Shown: positions 37,893 to 46,102, counted from the first letter of the stretch. The stretch is 64,000 nt of DNA from an uncultured Oscillospiraceae bacterium (GCA_944385445.1 CALWXF010000009.1:1-64000), one strand, 5' to 3'. Program-made: numbers and translations. The notes: a model not told the origin generated them from the sequence alone.

Positions 37893-38005
37893 AAAGAAAA
37901 AGACCGACCCACTGGGCCCTTTTTCTTGCCCAGACGGTCGGCCGGCTCTCACGATCATACGCCACGTGGTTAATTCCACTTAATACCGCCAGGTGTATGA
38001 TCACC
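37893..38005 (-). ncRNA. ZTP (pfl-motif) riboswitch candidate with terminator, upstream of pflA
   Basis: Read on the minus strand, GATCATAC (37995-38002) pairs with GTATGATC (37953-37960) as P1. Between them lie CTGGCGG and a small stem followed by CCACGTGG. The 3' part has CCGTCTGGGCA (37927-37937), matching the conserved CCGCCUGGGCA end of the pfl/ZTP motif. CCGACC..CTGGGC then pairs with 37904-37917 to form a terminator followed by CTTTTTCTTT. The motif class was named for its position before pfl genes; it senses ZTP/ZMP, a signal of low 10-formyl-THF. The assignment is from recalled consensus, not a search. Confidence 0.72.
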
Positions 38006-38013
38006 GTGGGTAC

Positions 38014-38042
38014 AGACTACTATATCTTGTGTCGTTTGTCAA
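38014..38042 (-). promoter_or_regulatory. promoter of the pflA-pflB operon
   Basis: TTGACA (38037-38042), a 17-base spacer and a weak TAGTCT (38014-38019) on the minus strand; transcription would begin just before the riboswitch candidate. Confidence 0.55.
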
Positions 38043-38149
38043 GCTTCATTTTTATTTCCCATTATTTTTCAATTTCTGACCACTTTTTAAGAACTTCGCA
38101 AGGAGTTGTATCGAAGTTGTAAATTCTGCACGCCGCCCCGCCGGAACCG

Positions 38150-38178
38150 TTGCCATTTGCCCTTTGGCATACTATAAT
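38150..38178 (+). promoter_or_regulatory. promoter of the first LCP gene
   Basis: TTGCCA (38150-38155), a 17-base spacer and TATAAT (38173-38178). The second LCP gene has the same two hexamers and spacing. Confidence 0.85.
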
Positions 38179-38209
38179 GTGCCATAACAACGACAAGGAG
38201 ATGTGCCAC

Positions 38210-39703
38210 ATGGCAAAACGATACAAAAGGAAACAAGCTCATTCCGGTCTGGAGACCGTGGTCAATCTGCTGGCTCTGCTGCTGTTTGTCGTTCTCGGCA
38301 TCGGCTTTGTGGCCGCTCTCTTCTTCACCCATATGCTCACCCCCCTGCTGTTGGCCGTCATCGCCGCCGTGGTGGTGGTGGCCGTGGTGGTGGTGTTTGC
38401 CCTGCGGTTCAGCCGCAGCCTTGGCAAGCGCACAGCGGGCTCGGTACTGTCCGTGGTGTTCTGCCTGGTGTTCGCCGTGGGTATCGTCTACGCCCGGGTG
38501 GGGCTGGACACTCTGGCCCGGGTCACCAACCCGGAGGCCCAGACCCTGGCCATGTCGGTCTATGTGCGGGGGGATGACACCCGTGGCATGGGCGAGCTGC
38601 TCAAGCTCCCCTTCGGCGTGCTCAGCGCTGACCAGACCGACACCCAGGCGGCGGTGAAACAGCTGGACGCCAAGTACAGCGTCACCCTCACTCCCCAGGG
38701 CTATCCCGGGGCGGTGGAGCTGGTGGACGCCCTGAAGAACAAGGAAATCGACGCCATTTTGGTCAACCAGAGCCACATGACGGTGCTGGACGACCTGGAG
38801 GACTACAAGGATGTGATGAAGGAGCTGCGCATGGTGGACACCTTCCAGGTGCCCCTCCAGACCAGCGCCGCTCCCCAGCCCACCACCGCTCCCGCCATTC
38901 CCCTGGACCAGCCCTTCACGGTGTATATCAGCGGCAGCGACTCCCGAAGCAGCGACATCTCCACCTCGGGCAACAGTGACGTGAACATCATCGCCACCAT
39001 CAACCCCAAGACCCACCAGGTGCTGCTGATGTCCACCCCCCGGGATTACTTCGTCCCCCTGTCCTTCTCAGGCGGGGTCCCGGACAAGCTCACCCACGCC
39101 GGTGGCCGGGGCATCGAGGAGAGCATGAAGTCCCTGGAAATGCTCTACGACATTAAGCTGGACTACTACTTCAAAGTGAACTTTGCCGGATTTGAGGGCA
39201 TCATCGACGCCCTGGGCGGCATTGACGTGTACTCGGACTACGACTTTGAATCCTTTATTTCCGACTACACCTACCAAAAGGGCATCAACCACATGGACGG
39301 CGAGAAGGCCCTGTACTTCGTCCGGGAGCGGTACAACCTCCCCAAAGGTGACTTCCAGCGGGGCATCCACCAGATGCGGATGATTGAGGCAGTGGCCGAC
39401 AAGGTTCTCTCCCCCGCCATCCTCACCCAGTACCTCCCCTTCATGGATGCCGTGGGCAACTGCTTCCGCACCAGCATCCCCTCCGACTTTATCACCGATA
39501 TGGTACAGAACCAGCTGCAAAACGGCGGGGACTGGAACATCGTCAGCTACTATGTCTCCGGCACTCCGGCTTATCGCCGCACCTTCAGTTATCCGTCCTA
39601 CGATCTGGCCGTGGTCATTCCCGATGAATCCACCATAGAGGTGGCCAAAGACCTGATGCAGCGGGTATACAACGGAGAGATCGTCACCCCACCTGAAAAT
39701 TGA
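38210..39703 (+). CDS. LytR-CpsA-Psr (LCP) family protein, copy 1
   Basis: LCP enzymes attach wall polymers such as teichoic acids to peptidoglycan at the outer membrane face. This 497-residue copy starts after AAGGAG with a Lys-rich end, then three membrane helices (about 15-105). A domain of about 120 residues with periplasmic-binding-like pattern (TLAMSVYVRGDD, AVELVDALKNKEIDAILVNQS) comes next. The LCP domain from about 240 has YISGSDSR, DVNIIATINPKTHQVLLMSTPRDYFVPL, DKLTHA and ALYFVRERYNLPKGDFQRGIHQ, with the pyrophosphate-binding Arg and Asp residues. Three helices and the extra domain are more than the usual single-helix LCP form. Confidence 0.93.
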   Translation: MAKRYKRKQAHSGLETVVNLLALLLFVVLGIGFVAALFFTHMLTPLLLAVIAAVVVVAVVVVFALRFSRSLGKRTAGSVLSVVFCLVFAVGIVYARVGLDTLARVTNPEAQTLAMSVYVRGDDTRGMGELLKLPFGVLSADQTDTQAAVKQLDAKYSVTLTPQGYPGAVELVDALKNKEIDAILVNQSHMTVLDDLEDYKDVMKELRMVDTFQVPLQTSAAPQPTTAPAIPLDQPFTVYISGSDSRSSDISTSGNSDVNIIATINPKTHQVLLMSTPRDYFVPLSFSGGVPDKLTHAGGRGIEESMKSLEMLYDIKLDYYFKVNFAGFEGIIDALGGIDVYSDYDFESFISDYTYQKGINHMDGEKALYFVRERYNLPKGDFQRGIHQMRMIEAVADKVLSPAILTQYLPFMDAVGNCFRTSIPSDFITDMVQNQLQNGGDWNIVSYYVSGTPAYRRTFSYPSYDLAVVIPDESTIEVAKDLMQRVYNGEIVTPPEN

Positions 39704-39728
39704 ATGCTCCTTTCGCATCGATCTGACC

Positions 39729-39759
39729 GATGGCCCGGCGACCTTTACGCCGGGCCATC
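39729..39759 (+). terminator. probable terminator between the LCP genes
   Basis: A 12-bp stem (39729-39740 with 39748-39759); the following sequence is only weakly T-rich. Confidence 0.6.
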
Positions 39760-39810
39760 TGTAATTTCTCACAAAAACCTGGAATAGGCGAAAATTCCCG
39801 GATACTTCCA

Positions 39811-39839
39811 TTGCCATTTCCTTTCTTTTGTACTATAAT
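39811..39839 (+). promoter_or_regulatory. promoter of the second LCP gene
   Basis: TTGCCA (39811-39816), a 17-base spacer and TATAAT (39834-39839). Confidence 0.85.
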
Positions 39840-39929
39840 GTCGAAAGCTATCCTCTGCGGCCAGGGTCGCCGCACACATCACCCTGACGCCCGCCCCTGT
39901 CTGGGCAATGTCAAAGGAAGGAATGTATT

Positions 39930-41456
39930 ATGGGAAAATATCCAAACAAGAAGTCTGGACGCCTTGGTTTTGACTTTTTTCTCAACAAACTCGCCCTGAT
40001 TGCCTTTACGCTGTTGGGCGGATATCTCGTCTACACCGCCGTCTCCACCCAGATGCTGGACGCTCTGCGCATTGGGCTGCTGTGCGGGGTGGTGGCCATT
40101 ACCGTGATCGTGGTGTGGTGGCTGAGCCTGACCCGCACCAAGCCAGTGCGGCTGGCCATCGGCTCCGTGCTGGCCATGATCCTCTGTCTGGTGTTTGCCG
40201 TGGGCATCCGCTACATCCACCTGGGCATGGAAACCCTGAACAACATCACCGCCGAAGAGGACGAGACCTCCCTGATGACCGTCTATGTCCGGGCTGACGA
40301 TGACCGGGAGATGGAGGACCTGCTCACAGAGACCTTCGGCACTCTGGCCAACGACAAGGCCAACACCCTGGCTGCCGTCCAGCAGCTGGATGAAAAATAC
40401 AGCGCCATGCTGGTCACTGAAACCTACACCAGCCCCACTGAGCTGGTGGACGCCCTCAACGATGAAAAAGTAGATGCTATCCTGGTCAACCAGGGCCAGT
40501 TGAGCGTGTTGGAGGACATGGAGGGCTATGAAGAGGCCCTGACCGAGCTGCGGGAAGTGGAGTCCTTCCATGTGGTGGTGGAAACTGACAGCGACAAGAC
40601 TTCCATTTCCCACGAAGACGCCGTGTTCTCCGTGTACATCAGCGGCAGCGACTCCCGGGACAGCAACATCATGGCCACCGGACGCAGCGACGTGAACATC
40701 ATCGCCACCGTCAACACCGAGACCCGCCAGGTGCTGCTGCTCAACACCCCCCGGGACTTCTATGTGCCTCTGGCCCGTAACGAAGGGGATGAACATGCAC
40801 TTAATGACAAGCTCACCCACGCTGGTCTGTATGGCGTGGACGAGAGCAAGGACACCCTGGCTCAGTACTACGGCATCGACATCGACTACTACTTCCGGGT
40901 GAACTTCACCGGATTTGAGAAGATCATTGACGCCCTGGGCGGCATTGAGGTGGATTCCGAGCACGACTTCTACTCCACCATCTCCCCCACCCCCATCCAC
41001 TACACTGAGGGCATCAACAAGTTGGGCGGCTATGAGGCCCTGTATTATGTCCGTGAGCGCTACGCCTTCGTCAACGGCGACTATCAGCGTGGCATCAACC
41101 AGATGCAGGTCATCAAGGCCGTGGCGGAGAAGGCCATGTCCCCCGCCGTGCTCCCCGGCTTCACCTCCCTGATGGATGCCGTGAGCGGCTGCTTCAAGAC
41201 CTCCATCCCCACCGACCTCATCACCGCTCTGGTGCGGGACCAGCTGGCCAACGGCGATGACTGGAACATCGTCACCTACTACGTCTCCGGCACCGGCTCC
41301 AGCGAGTACACCTACTCCATCCCCAGCCAGAGGGCCTACGTCACCATCCCCGATGAGTCCACCGTGGAGATGGCCAAGGACCTGATGCAGCAGGTGCGGG
41401 ACGGCCAGGTCATCGTGGACCCCAATGCAGAGGAATCTGACGCCCCTTCCTATTAA
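39930..41456 (+). CDS. LytR-CpsA-Psr (LCP) family protein, copy 2
   Basis: A 508-residue paralogue of the preceding gene with the same layout: basic N-terminus, three helices, a binding-protein-like insert (ETSLMTVYVRADDDREMEDLL, ELVDALNDEKVDAILVNQGQ) and an LCP domain with YISGSDSR, DVNIIATVNTETRQVLLLNTPRDFYVPL, DKLTHA, ALYYVRERYAFVNGDYQRGINQ. Most catalytic-region residues match copy 1. The start at 39930 follows AAGGAAGG by 8 bases. It has its own promoter of the same sequence, so the pair arose by duplication that included control sequence. Confidence 0.93.
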   Translation: MGKYPNKKSGRLGFDFFLNKLALIAFTLLGGYLVYTAVSTQMLDALRIGLLCGVVAITVIVVWWLSLTRTKPVRLAIGSVLAMILCLVFAVGIRYIHLGMETLNNITAEEDETSLMTVYVRADDDREMEDLLTETFGTLANDKANTLAAVQQLDEKYSAMLVTETYTSPTELVDALNDEKVDAILVNQGQLSVLEDMEGYEEALTELREVESFHVVVETDSDKTSISHEDAVFSVYISGSDSRDSNIMATGRSDVNIIATVNTETRQVLLLNTPRDFYVPLARNEGDEHALNDKLTHAGLYGVDESKDTLAQYYGIDIDYYFRVNFTGFEKIIDALGGIEVDSEHDFYSTISPTPIHYTEGINKLGGYEALYYVRERYAFVNGDYQRGINQMQVIKAVAEKAMSPAVLPGFTSLMDAVSGCFKTSIPTDLITALVRDQLANGDDWNIVTYYVSGTGSSEYTYSIPSQRAYVTIPDESTVEMAKDLMQQVRDGQVIVDPNAEESDAPSY

Positions 41457-41469
41457 ACAATATCCATCC

Positions 41470-41498
41470 AGGCCAGGTGTGCACACACCTGGCCTTTC
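41470..41498 (+). terminator. terminator of the second LCP gene
   Basis: An 11-bp stem (41470-41480 with 41485-41495) with a GCAC loop and TTTCTC tail. Confidence 0.82.
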
Positions 41499-41515
41499 TC
41501 TTAGGAGGAATCAAC

Positions 41516-42352
41516 ATGGCAACTATCATCTATGTGGACACCCTGGACCACCCGGGGCTGGACGCCTTCGCCCGGCTCACCGAGGCCCAGCTGAGAAATC
41601 GCCGGGAGCCGGAGAAGGGTATCTTCATCGCCGAGAGCCCCAAGGTCATTGAGCGGGCGTTAAACGGAGGCTATGAGCCCCTGTCCTTCCTCATGGAGGA
41701 AAAGCACATCACCGGGCAGGCCCAGCCCCTGCTGGAGCGGTGTCCCGGCGTGCCGGTGTACACCGGGCCCTCGGACCTGCTGGCCCAGCTCACCGGGTTC
41801 CCCCTCACCCGTGGGGTGCTGTGCGCCATGCGCCGCCCCGTCCTCCCCACGGTGGAGCAGCTGTGCCGCAACGCCCACCGGGTGGCGGTGTTGGAGGGCA
41901 TTGCAGACCCCACCAACGTGGGGGCCATTTTCCGCTCGGCAGCTGCCATGCACATGGATGCGGTGCTGGTCACCCCCAACTGCTGCGACCCCCTGTACCG
42001 CCGCTCGGTGCGGGTGAGCATGGGCACCGTGTTTCAAATCCCCTGGACCCGCATCCCCCAGTGGCCGGAGGGTGGGCTGGAGCAGCTCCACGCCCTGGGC
42101 TTTCGCACCGTAGCCCTGGCCCTCACCCCTGACGCCCACTCCATTGAGGACCCCGGCCTGCACAGGGCCGACAAGCTGGCCCTGCTGCTGGGCACGGAGG
42201 GAGACGGCCTGGCCCGGACCACCATCGACGGGTGCTTTGATGCCGTGTGCATCCCCATGTCCCACCAGGTGGACTCCCTCAATGTGGCCGCCGCCAGTGC
42301 GGTGGCCTTCTGGGAACTGCGCTACCGCCAGCCACCTCTATCCGATGTGTAA
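41516..42352 (+). CDS. TrmH/SpoU-family RNA methyltransferase
   Basis: A 278-residue SPOUT enzyme that 2'-O-methylates rRNA or tRNA ribose with SAM. An N-terminal RNA-binding domain (GIFIAESPKVIERAL) precedes the knot domain. Motif 1 is DPTNVGAIFRSAAAMHMDAVL, motif 2 ALLLGTEGDGL and motif 3 IPMSHQVDSLNVAAASAVAFWEL. ATG 41516 follows TTAGGAGG. The exact target is unknown; resemblance to RlmB or YsgA cannot be settled by eye. Confidence 0.93.
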   Translation: MATIIYVDTLDHPGLDAFARLTEAQLRNRREPEKGIFIAESPKVIERALNGGYEPLSFLMEEKHITGQAQPLLERCPGVPVYTGPSDLLAQLTGFPLTRGVLCAMRRPVLPTVEQLCRNAHRVAVLEGIADPTNVGAIFRSAAAMHMDAVLVTPNCCDPLYRRSVRVSMGTVFQIPWTRIPQWPEGGLEQLHALGFRTVALALTPDAHSIEDPGLHRADKLALLLGTEGDGLARTTIDGCFDAVCIPMSHQVDSLNVAAASAVAFWELRYRQPPLSDV

Positions 42353-42378
42353 AATTTCACACAGTTTCATAGGTTTTT

Positions 42379-42418
42379 TTGTTACATTCTTGACAACCAC
42401 GCAGGACAGATTTATAAT
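42379..42418 (+). promoter_or_regulatory. hydrogenase operon promoter with Rex-like operator over the -35 box
   Basis: TTGACA (42390-42395), a 17-base spacer and TATAAT (42413-42418) form a perfect promoter. The 18 bases at 42379-42396 agree with the clostridial Rex consensus TTGTTAANNNNTTAACAA at 12 of 14 defined positions. Rex represses when NAD+ is high and releases when NADH rises. Binding is inferred. Confidence 0.65.
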
Positions 42419-42475
42419 TTTCATCAAGACCTGATGTGGTGGGCCTGTACGTTTTGCCGAAACTCACAAAGTGCG

Positions 42476-42562
42476 CCACAGGATTTTCCATATGTTAGAG
42501 ACATCTGGTTGAGCTTCCTGTGGGCCCTTTCTGGGAATTTTCGGAGACGTGCGGGCCTTTTT
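42476..42562 (+). promoter_or_regulatory. hydrogenase leader with mutually exclusive hairpins, one terminator-like
   Basis: CCACAGGA (42476-42483) pairs perfectly with TCCTGTGG (42516-42523). GGGCCC (42522-42527) pairs with GGGCCT (42553-42558), enclosing an inner TCT..GAA/TTC..AGA stem and followed by five T. The two stems share bases 42522-42523, so only one can form fully. GGGCC at 42440-42444 is a further possible partner. I do not recognise a known riboswitch class. Confidence 0.5.
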
Positions 42563-42617
42563 GCATCTTACAGCCATTATTCTGCGGCAGCCCAGCTGCC
42601 AAGTCCGGGAGGTCATT

Positions 42618-43700
42618 ATGAGTTATACCATTCCCATCGGCCCCTACCATCCCGCTCTGGAGGAGCCCATTCACGCCCGTCTCACCGTGGACGGCGAGCG
42701 CATCACCGACGCCGAGGTCTTTGTGGGCTACAACCACCGGGGTATTGAGCGGCTGGCCCAGGAGCGCAATTTCATCCAGACCCTGGTGCTGGTGGAGCGG
42801 GTGTGCGGCATCTGTTCCCACTCCCACTCCCTGACCTATGCGCTGTGCATTGAGCACATCGCCGGGATGGAAGTGCCCAAGCGGGGCCAATACATCCGGG
42901 TCATCATCGAGGAGCTGGAGCGCATCCACTCCCACCTTTTGTGGCTGGGCATCGCCTGCCACATCGTGGGCCATGACTCCCTGTTTATGCAGTGCTGGAA
43001 CGACCGGGAGGGCACCATGGACGTGCTGGAGGCCCTCACGGGCAACCGGGTCAACTACGGCATGAACATCATCGGCGGCGCCCGCCGGGACTTCACCGAC
43101 GACCAGCGCCGGGACCTGATGGCCGCCATGGACGACTTGGAAAAGCGGATGGGTCCCATCACCCACTGGCTCACCCACGACAAGACCCTGGCCATGCGCA
43201 CCAAGGGTGTGGGCGTTCTCACCCGAGAGGACGCCATCCGGCTGGGCGCTGTGGGTCCCCACGCCCGGGCCTCCGGGGTGGATATGGACGTGCGCCGGGA
43301 CGCCCCCTACTCCTCCTATGAGGACTTCGACTTTGCCATCCCCGTTCAGGAGTCCGGGGACGTGTACGCCCGGGTGGTCATCCGGGTGCTGGAGATCTAC
43401 GAGAGCATCAAGATCATCCGCCAGGCGGTGGACAATCTCCCCGAAGGGCCCATCAACCTGGGCAACAAAATTCCCAAGGTACCCGCTGGCGAGTTCATCG
43501 CCCGCCACGAGGCGCCCCGGGGCCATCTGGTGTACAAGGTGGTCACCGACGGCGGCCTCACCAACCACCGGGTGAGCCTCCATGTGCCCACCTTCAAAAA
43601 CGCCCCCACCGTCCCCGTCATGCTCCGGGGCAACACGGTGGCCGACGCAGGGCTCATTGTGGCCTCCATCGACCCCTGCTTCTCCTGCCTGGACCGATAA
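42618..43700 (+). CDS. [NiFe] hydrogenase large subunit, group 4 (Mbh/Ech type)
   Basis: This 360-residue catalytic subunit holds the NiFe centre. The N-terminal pair is in RVCGICSHSH (Cys63, Cys66) and the C-terminal pair in DPCFSC (Cys354, Cys357). The chain ends three residues later (LDR), so there is no C-terminal peptide to remove, unlike most [NiFe] large subunits. GYNHRGIERLAQERN is the usual group 4 N-terminal block, shared with complex I subunit NuoD. It would reduce protons with electrons from ferredoxin. GGGAGG precedes the ATG; it is the first gene of the operon. Confidence 0.95.
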   Translation: MSYTIPIGPYHPALEEPIHARLTVDGERITDAEVFVGYNHRGIERLAQERNFIQTLVLVERVCGICSHSHSLTYALCIEHIAGMEVPKRGQYIRVIIEELERIHSHLLWLGIACHIVGHDSLFMQCWNDREGTMDVLEALTGNRVNYGMNIIGGARRDFTDDQRRDLMAAMDDLEKRMGPITHWLTHDKTLAMRTKGVGVLTREDAIRLGAVGPHARASGVDMDVRRDAPYSSYEDFDFAIPVQESGDVYARVVIRVLEIYESIKIIRQAVDNLPEGPINLGNKIPKVPAGEFIARHEAPRGHLVYKVVTDGGLTNHRVSLHVPTFKNAPTVPVMLRGNTVADAGLIVASIDPCFSCLDR

Positions 43701-43706
43701 AACGCC

Positions 43707-44048
43707 ATGCACGAGTTAGCCATCACCCAGAGCATTCTGGACATTGCGGAAAAAGTGGCCCAGGAACACGGGGCCACCCGGGTCCGGGAGGTACACATCA
43801 AGCTGGGGGAGTATTCCGGCGTGGTTCCCCAGTGTGTACAGGATTACTTCGACGTCATCAGCCAGGGCACCATCGCCCAGGGGGCGGTGCTGGATATCCA
43901 GCGTTTGCCGGTGGTCATCCACTGTCTGGACTGCGACCAGGACGGCCAAATTGACCGCCGCCATGTCCGCTGCCCCCGGTGCGGGTCCACCCACCTAAAG
44001 CTGATACAAGGCCGGGAATTCTACATTGAGAGTTTGGAGGTTGACTGA
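43707..44048 (+). CDS. hypA: hydrogenase nickel incorporation protein HypA
   Basis: HypA (113 residues) delivers nickel to the large subunit with HypB. It begins MHELAITQSIL with the nickel-binding His2 and Glu3, and holds a zinc site made of CLDCDQDGQ and RCPRCGS. It starts 6 bases after the large subunit stop and its last base is the first base of hypB. Confidence 0.96.
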   Translation: MHELAITQSILDIAEKVAQEHGATRVREVHIKLGEYSGVVPQCVQDYFDVISQGTIAQGAVLDIQRLPVVIHCLDCDQDGQIDRRHVRCPRCGSTHLKLIQGREFYIESLEVD

Positions 44049-44716
44049 TGGAAATCAAAGTTATGCACCAGGTCATGGCCTGGAACGAGGACGTCAGCGA
44101 CGCCGTGAAGGCAACGCTGGCGGACCATCAGGTGTGCCTGGTCAACGTCATGGGCTCCCCCGGTGCGGGCAAGACCAGCACCATTGTGGCCCTCATAAAC
44201 GCCCTGCGGGAGAACTACCGCATCGGCGTCATCGAAGGGGACATCGCCGGACAGATTGACGCCGACGCCATCCACGCCATGGGCATTCCCGTCACCCAGA
44301 TCGACACCGACGGGGCCTGCCACATCGAGGCCATGAGCATTGAGAAGATGCTCCCCGAGTTCGACCTGGACAGCCTGGACGTCATCTTCGTGGAGAACAT
44401 CGGAAACCTGGTGTGCCCCGCCGAGTTCAACATCGGCGAGAGCTTCCGCCTGGCCCTCCTCTCCATCCCCGAGGGGGACGACAAGGTGGAGAAATACCCC
44501 CTGATGTTCGCCACCACCCAGGCCCTGGTGATGAACAAGTACGACTTGAAGGACTATTTCGACTTTGACGACCAGCGTGTGGAACGCTCCGCCCGGGAGC
44601 AGAACCCGGAGGTGGCGGTGTTCCGCCTGTCCAACCGGGACGGCTCTGGCCTTGGCGAGCTGGTGGACTGGCTGAGCCAGAAGATTGACGCTCAGATTGG
44701 GAGGTGTCCGTCATGA
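44048..44716 (+). CDS. hypB: hydrogenase nickel incorporation GTPase HypB
   Basis: HypB (222 residues) hydrolyses GTP to drive nickel transfer. The P-loop is GSPGAGKTS, followed by EGDIAGQIDADAI, the metal-binding Cys/His region DTDGACHIEA, and ENIGNLVCPAEFNIGE, then NKYDL for guanine. It lacks the His-rich N-terminal nickel store seen in some homologues. Its stop overlaps the next start (ATGA). Confidence 0.97.
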   Translation: MEIKVMHQVMAWNEDVSDAVKATLADHQVCLVNVMGSPGAGKTSTIVALINALRENYRIGVIEGDIAGQIDADAIHAMGIPVTQIDTDGACHIEAMSIEKMLPEFDLDSLDVIFVENIGNLVCPAEFNIGESFRLALLSIPEGDDKVEKYPLMFATTQALVMNKYDLKDYFDFDDQRVERSAREQNPEVAVFRLSNRDGSGLGELVDWLSQKIDAQIGRCPS

Positions 44717-45243
44717 AAGGCTTCCGATTTACCGCCTGGCTGTCCACCGCCATTGTGTGCTTCCTCTTCTGGATGCTCCTCACCTGGTCGGTTGCCCCCC
44801 GGGAACTGCTGTGGGGCGGCCTGGTGTCGGTGGTGGTGGCGGCCTTCGCCTGCCGCTTCTTCATCCACTCTTCCGCCTTCTACCTCTACAACCCGGTGCG
44901 GCTCATCCTGCTGGTGTTCTACTGCGTCATCATCTTCTTCTGGGAGATCATCAAGGCCAACGTGAGTATGGCCAAGCTGGTACTGAGCCCCAAGATCAGC
45001 TACAAACCGGGCATCCTGCGCATCCCCGGCTCCCCTGACCTGAAGAGCGACTATGGCATCGCCATGGTGTCCAACTGCATCACCCTCACCCCGGGCACCA
45101 TCACCATGGAGACCGCCCAGGACCAGGAGGGGCGCAACTACTACTACGTCCACTGGATCGACGTGGCGGAGACCGACCGGGACAAGGCCGGGGACGCCAT
45201 CAAGGGAACCATGGAACGCTGGATCGGGAGGATTTGGAAATGA
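44713..45243 (+). CDS. Mrp/Mnh antiporter subunit E-like (MbhA-type)
   Basis: This 176-residue MrpE-family protein has two or three membrane helices in the first 80 residues (FLFWMLLTW, LILLVFYCVIIFFWEI) and a cytoplasmic domain with PGTITME, the MnhE signature region. It corresponds to MbhA of the Pyrococcus membrane-bound hydrogenase. ATG 44713 follows GGGAGG. Its role is structural in the ion-translocating module. Confidence 0.9.
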   Translation: MKGFRFTAWLSTAIVCFLFWMLLTWSVAPRELLWGGLVSVVVAAFACRFFIHSSAFYLYNPVRLILLVFYCVIIFFWEIIKANVSMAKLVLSPKISYKPGILRIPGSPDLKSDYGIAMVSNCITLTPGTITMETAQDQEGRNYYYVHWIDVAETDRDKAGDAIKGTMERWIGRIWK

Positions 45244-45494
45244 CAGTCTTTTTAATTGGCGCCATCGTGTGCATCATCCTGGACCTGCTCCTGCTCTACC
45301 GGGTGTTCCGGGGCCCCACGGCCGCCGACCGCATCTGCGCCATGGACGCTCTGGACCTGGTGACCGCTTTGGCTCTGGTGCTCTACTCCCTGCACACCGG
45401 GCGCACCATCTACCTGGACATCGCCCTGGTGGTGGCTCTGCTGGGCTTTGTCAGCACCGTGTTTGTGGGCCGCTATCTGGAAAGGAGGCTGTGA
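45240..45494 (+). CDS. Mrp/Mnh antiporter subunit F-like (MbhB-type)
   Basis: An 84-residue protein with three helices and the conserved RVFRGPTAADRICAMDALD loop of MrpF/MnhF. ATG overlaps the previous stop. It corresponds to MbhB. Confidence 0.9.
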   Translation: MTVFLIGAIVCIILDLLLLYRVFRGPTAADRICAMDALDLVTALALVLYSLHTGRTIYLDIALVVALLGFVSTVFVGRYLERRL

Positions 45495-45497
45495 GGG

Positions 45498-45842
45498 ATG
45501 GAAACGGTTGATATTGTGGTGGCTGTCCTCATGGCCATTGGCCTGTTCTTCGCCTTCATCGGCACCCTGGGCATCCTGCGTATGCCTGACGTGTTCGGGC
45601 GGCTCCAGGCCTCCACCTGCATCTCCACCATGGGCACCATCTTCGTCATCCTGGCCAGCATCGTGTATGTGGTGGCCAACGGCATCAGCGGCTCGGTGGT
45701 GGTGAAGCTGGTATTCATCCTGCTGTTTGTACTGGGCACCAACCCGGTGTCCAACCACGCTCTGTGCAAGGGCGCTTACCGCTCGGTGAAGCCCAACCCG
45801 GAGCCCATCATCGACGACTATAAGGAGGATGATCCCCAATGA
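45498..45842 (+). CDS. mnhG: monovalent cation/H+ antiporter subunit G-like (MbhC-type)
   Basis: A 114-residue MrpG/MnhG protein with three helices. LGILRMPDVFGRLQASTCISTMGT is the family signature, and NPVSNHALCKGAYRS follows the third helix. It overlaps the next start and corresponds to MbhC. Confidence 0.92.
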   Translation: METVDIVVAVLMAIGLFFAFIGTLGILRMPDVFGRLQASTCISTMGTIFVILASIVYVVANGISGSVVVKLVFILLFVLGTNPVSNHALCKGAYRSVKPNPEPIIDDYKEDDPQ

Positions 45843-46102
45843 ATGGTACCTTGGTTTTTATCCTCAACACCCTGGTGCTCTGCGGCATTGTGGCCTCCGC
45901 CATTGTGGCGGTGAACGCCAAGAAGGTCATCGACTCGGTGATCGCCCTGGCTGCCACCGGCTCCTTTGTGGCCCTGGAGTTTGTGCTCTTGCAGGCCCCG
46001 GACGTGGCCATCGCTGAGGCCAGCGTGGGGGCGGTGCTGTCCACCATTCTCTACATCATCGCCCTGCGCAAGGTATACGGCAGAAAGGGGGAGCAGCAAT
46101 GA
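45839..46102 (+). CDS. DUF4040 hydrogenase subunit (MbhD-type)
   Basis: An 87-residue three-helix protein. FVLLQAPDVAIAEASVGAVLSTILYIIALRK is the conserved DUF4040/MbhD core, related to the C-terminal helices of MrpA. It is part of the ion path in Mbh. Both ends overlap neighbours by 4 bases. Confidence 0.9.
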   Translation: MNGTLVFILNTLVLCGIVASAIVAVNAKKVIDSVIALAATGSFVALEFVLLQAPDVAIAEASVGAVLSTILYIIALRKVYGRKGEQQ

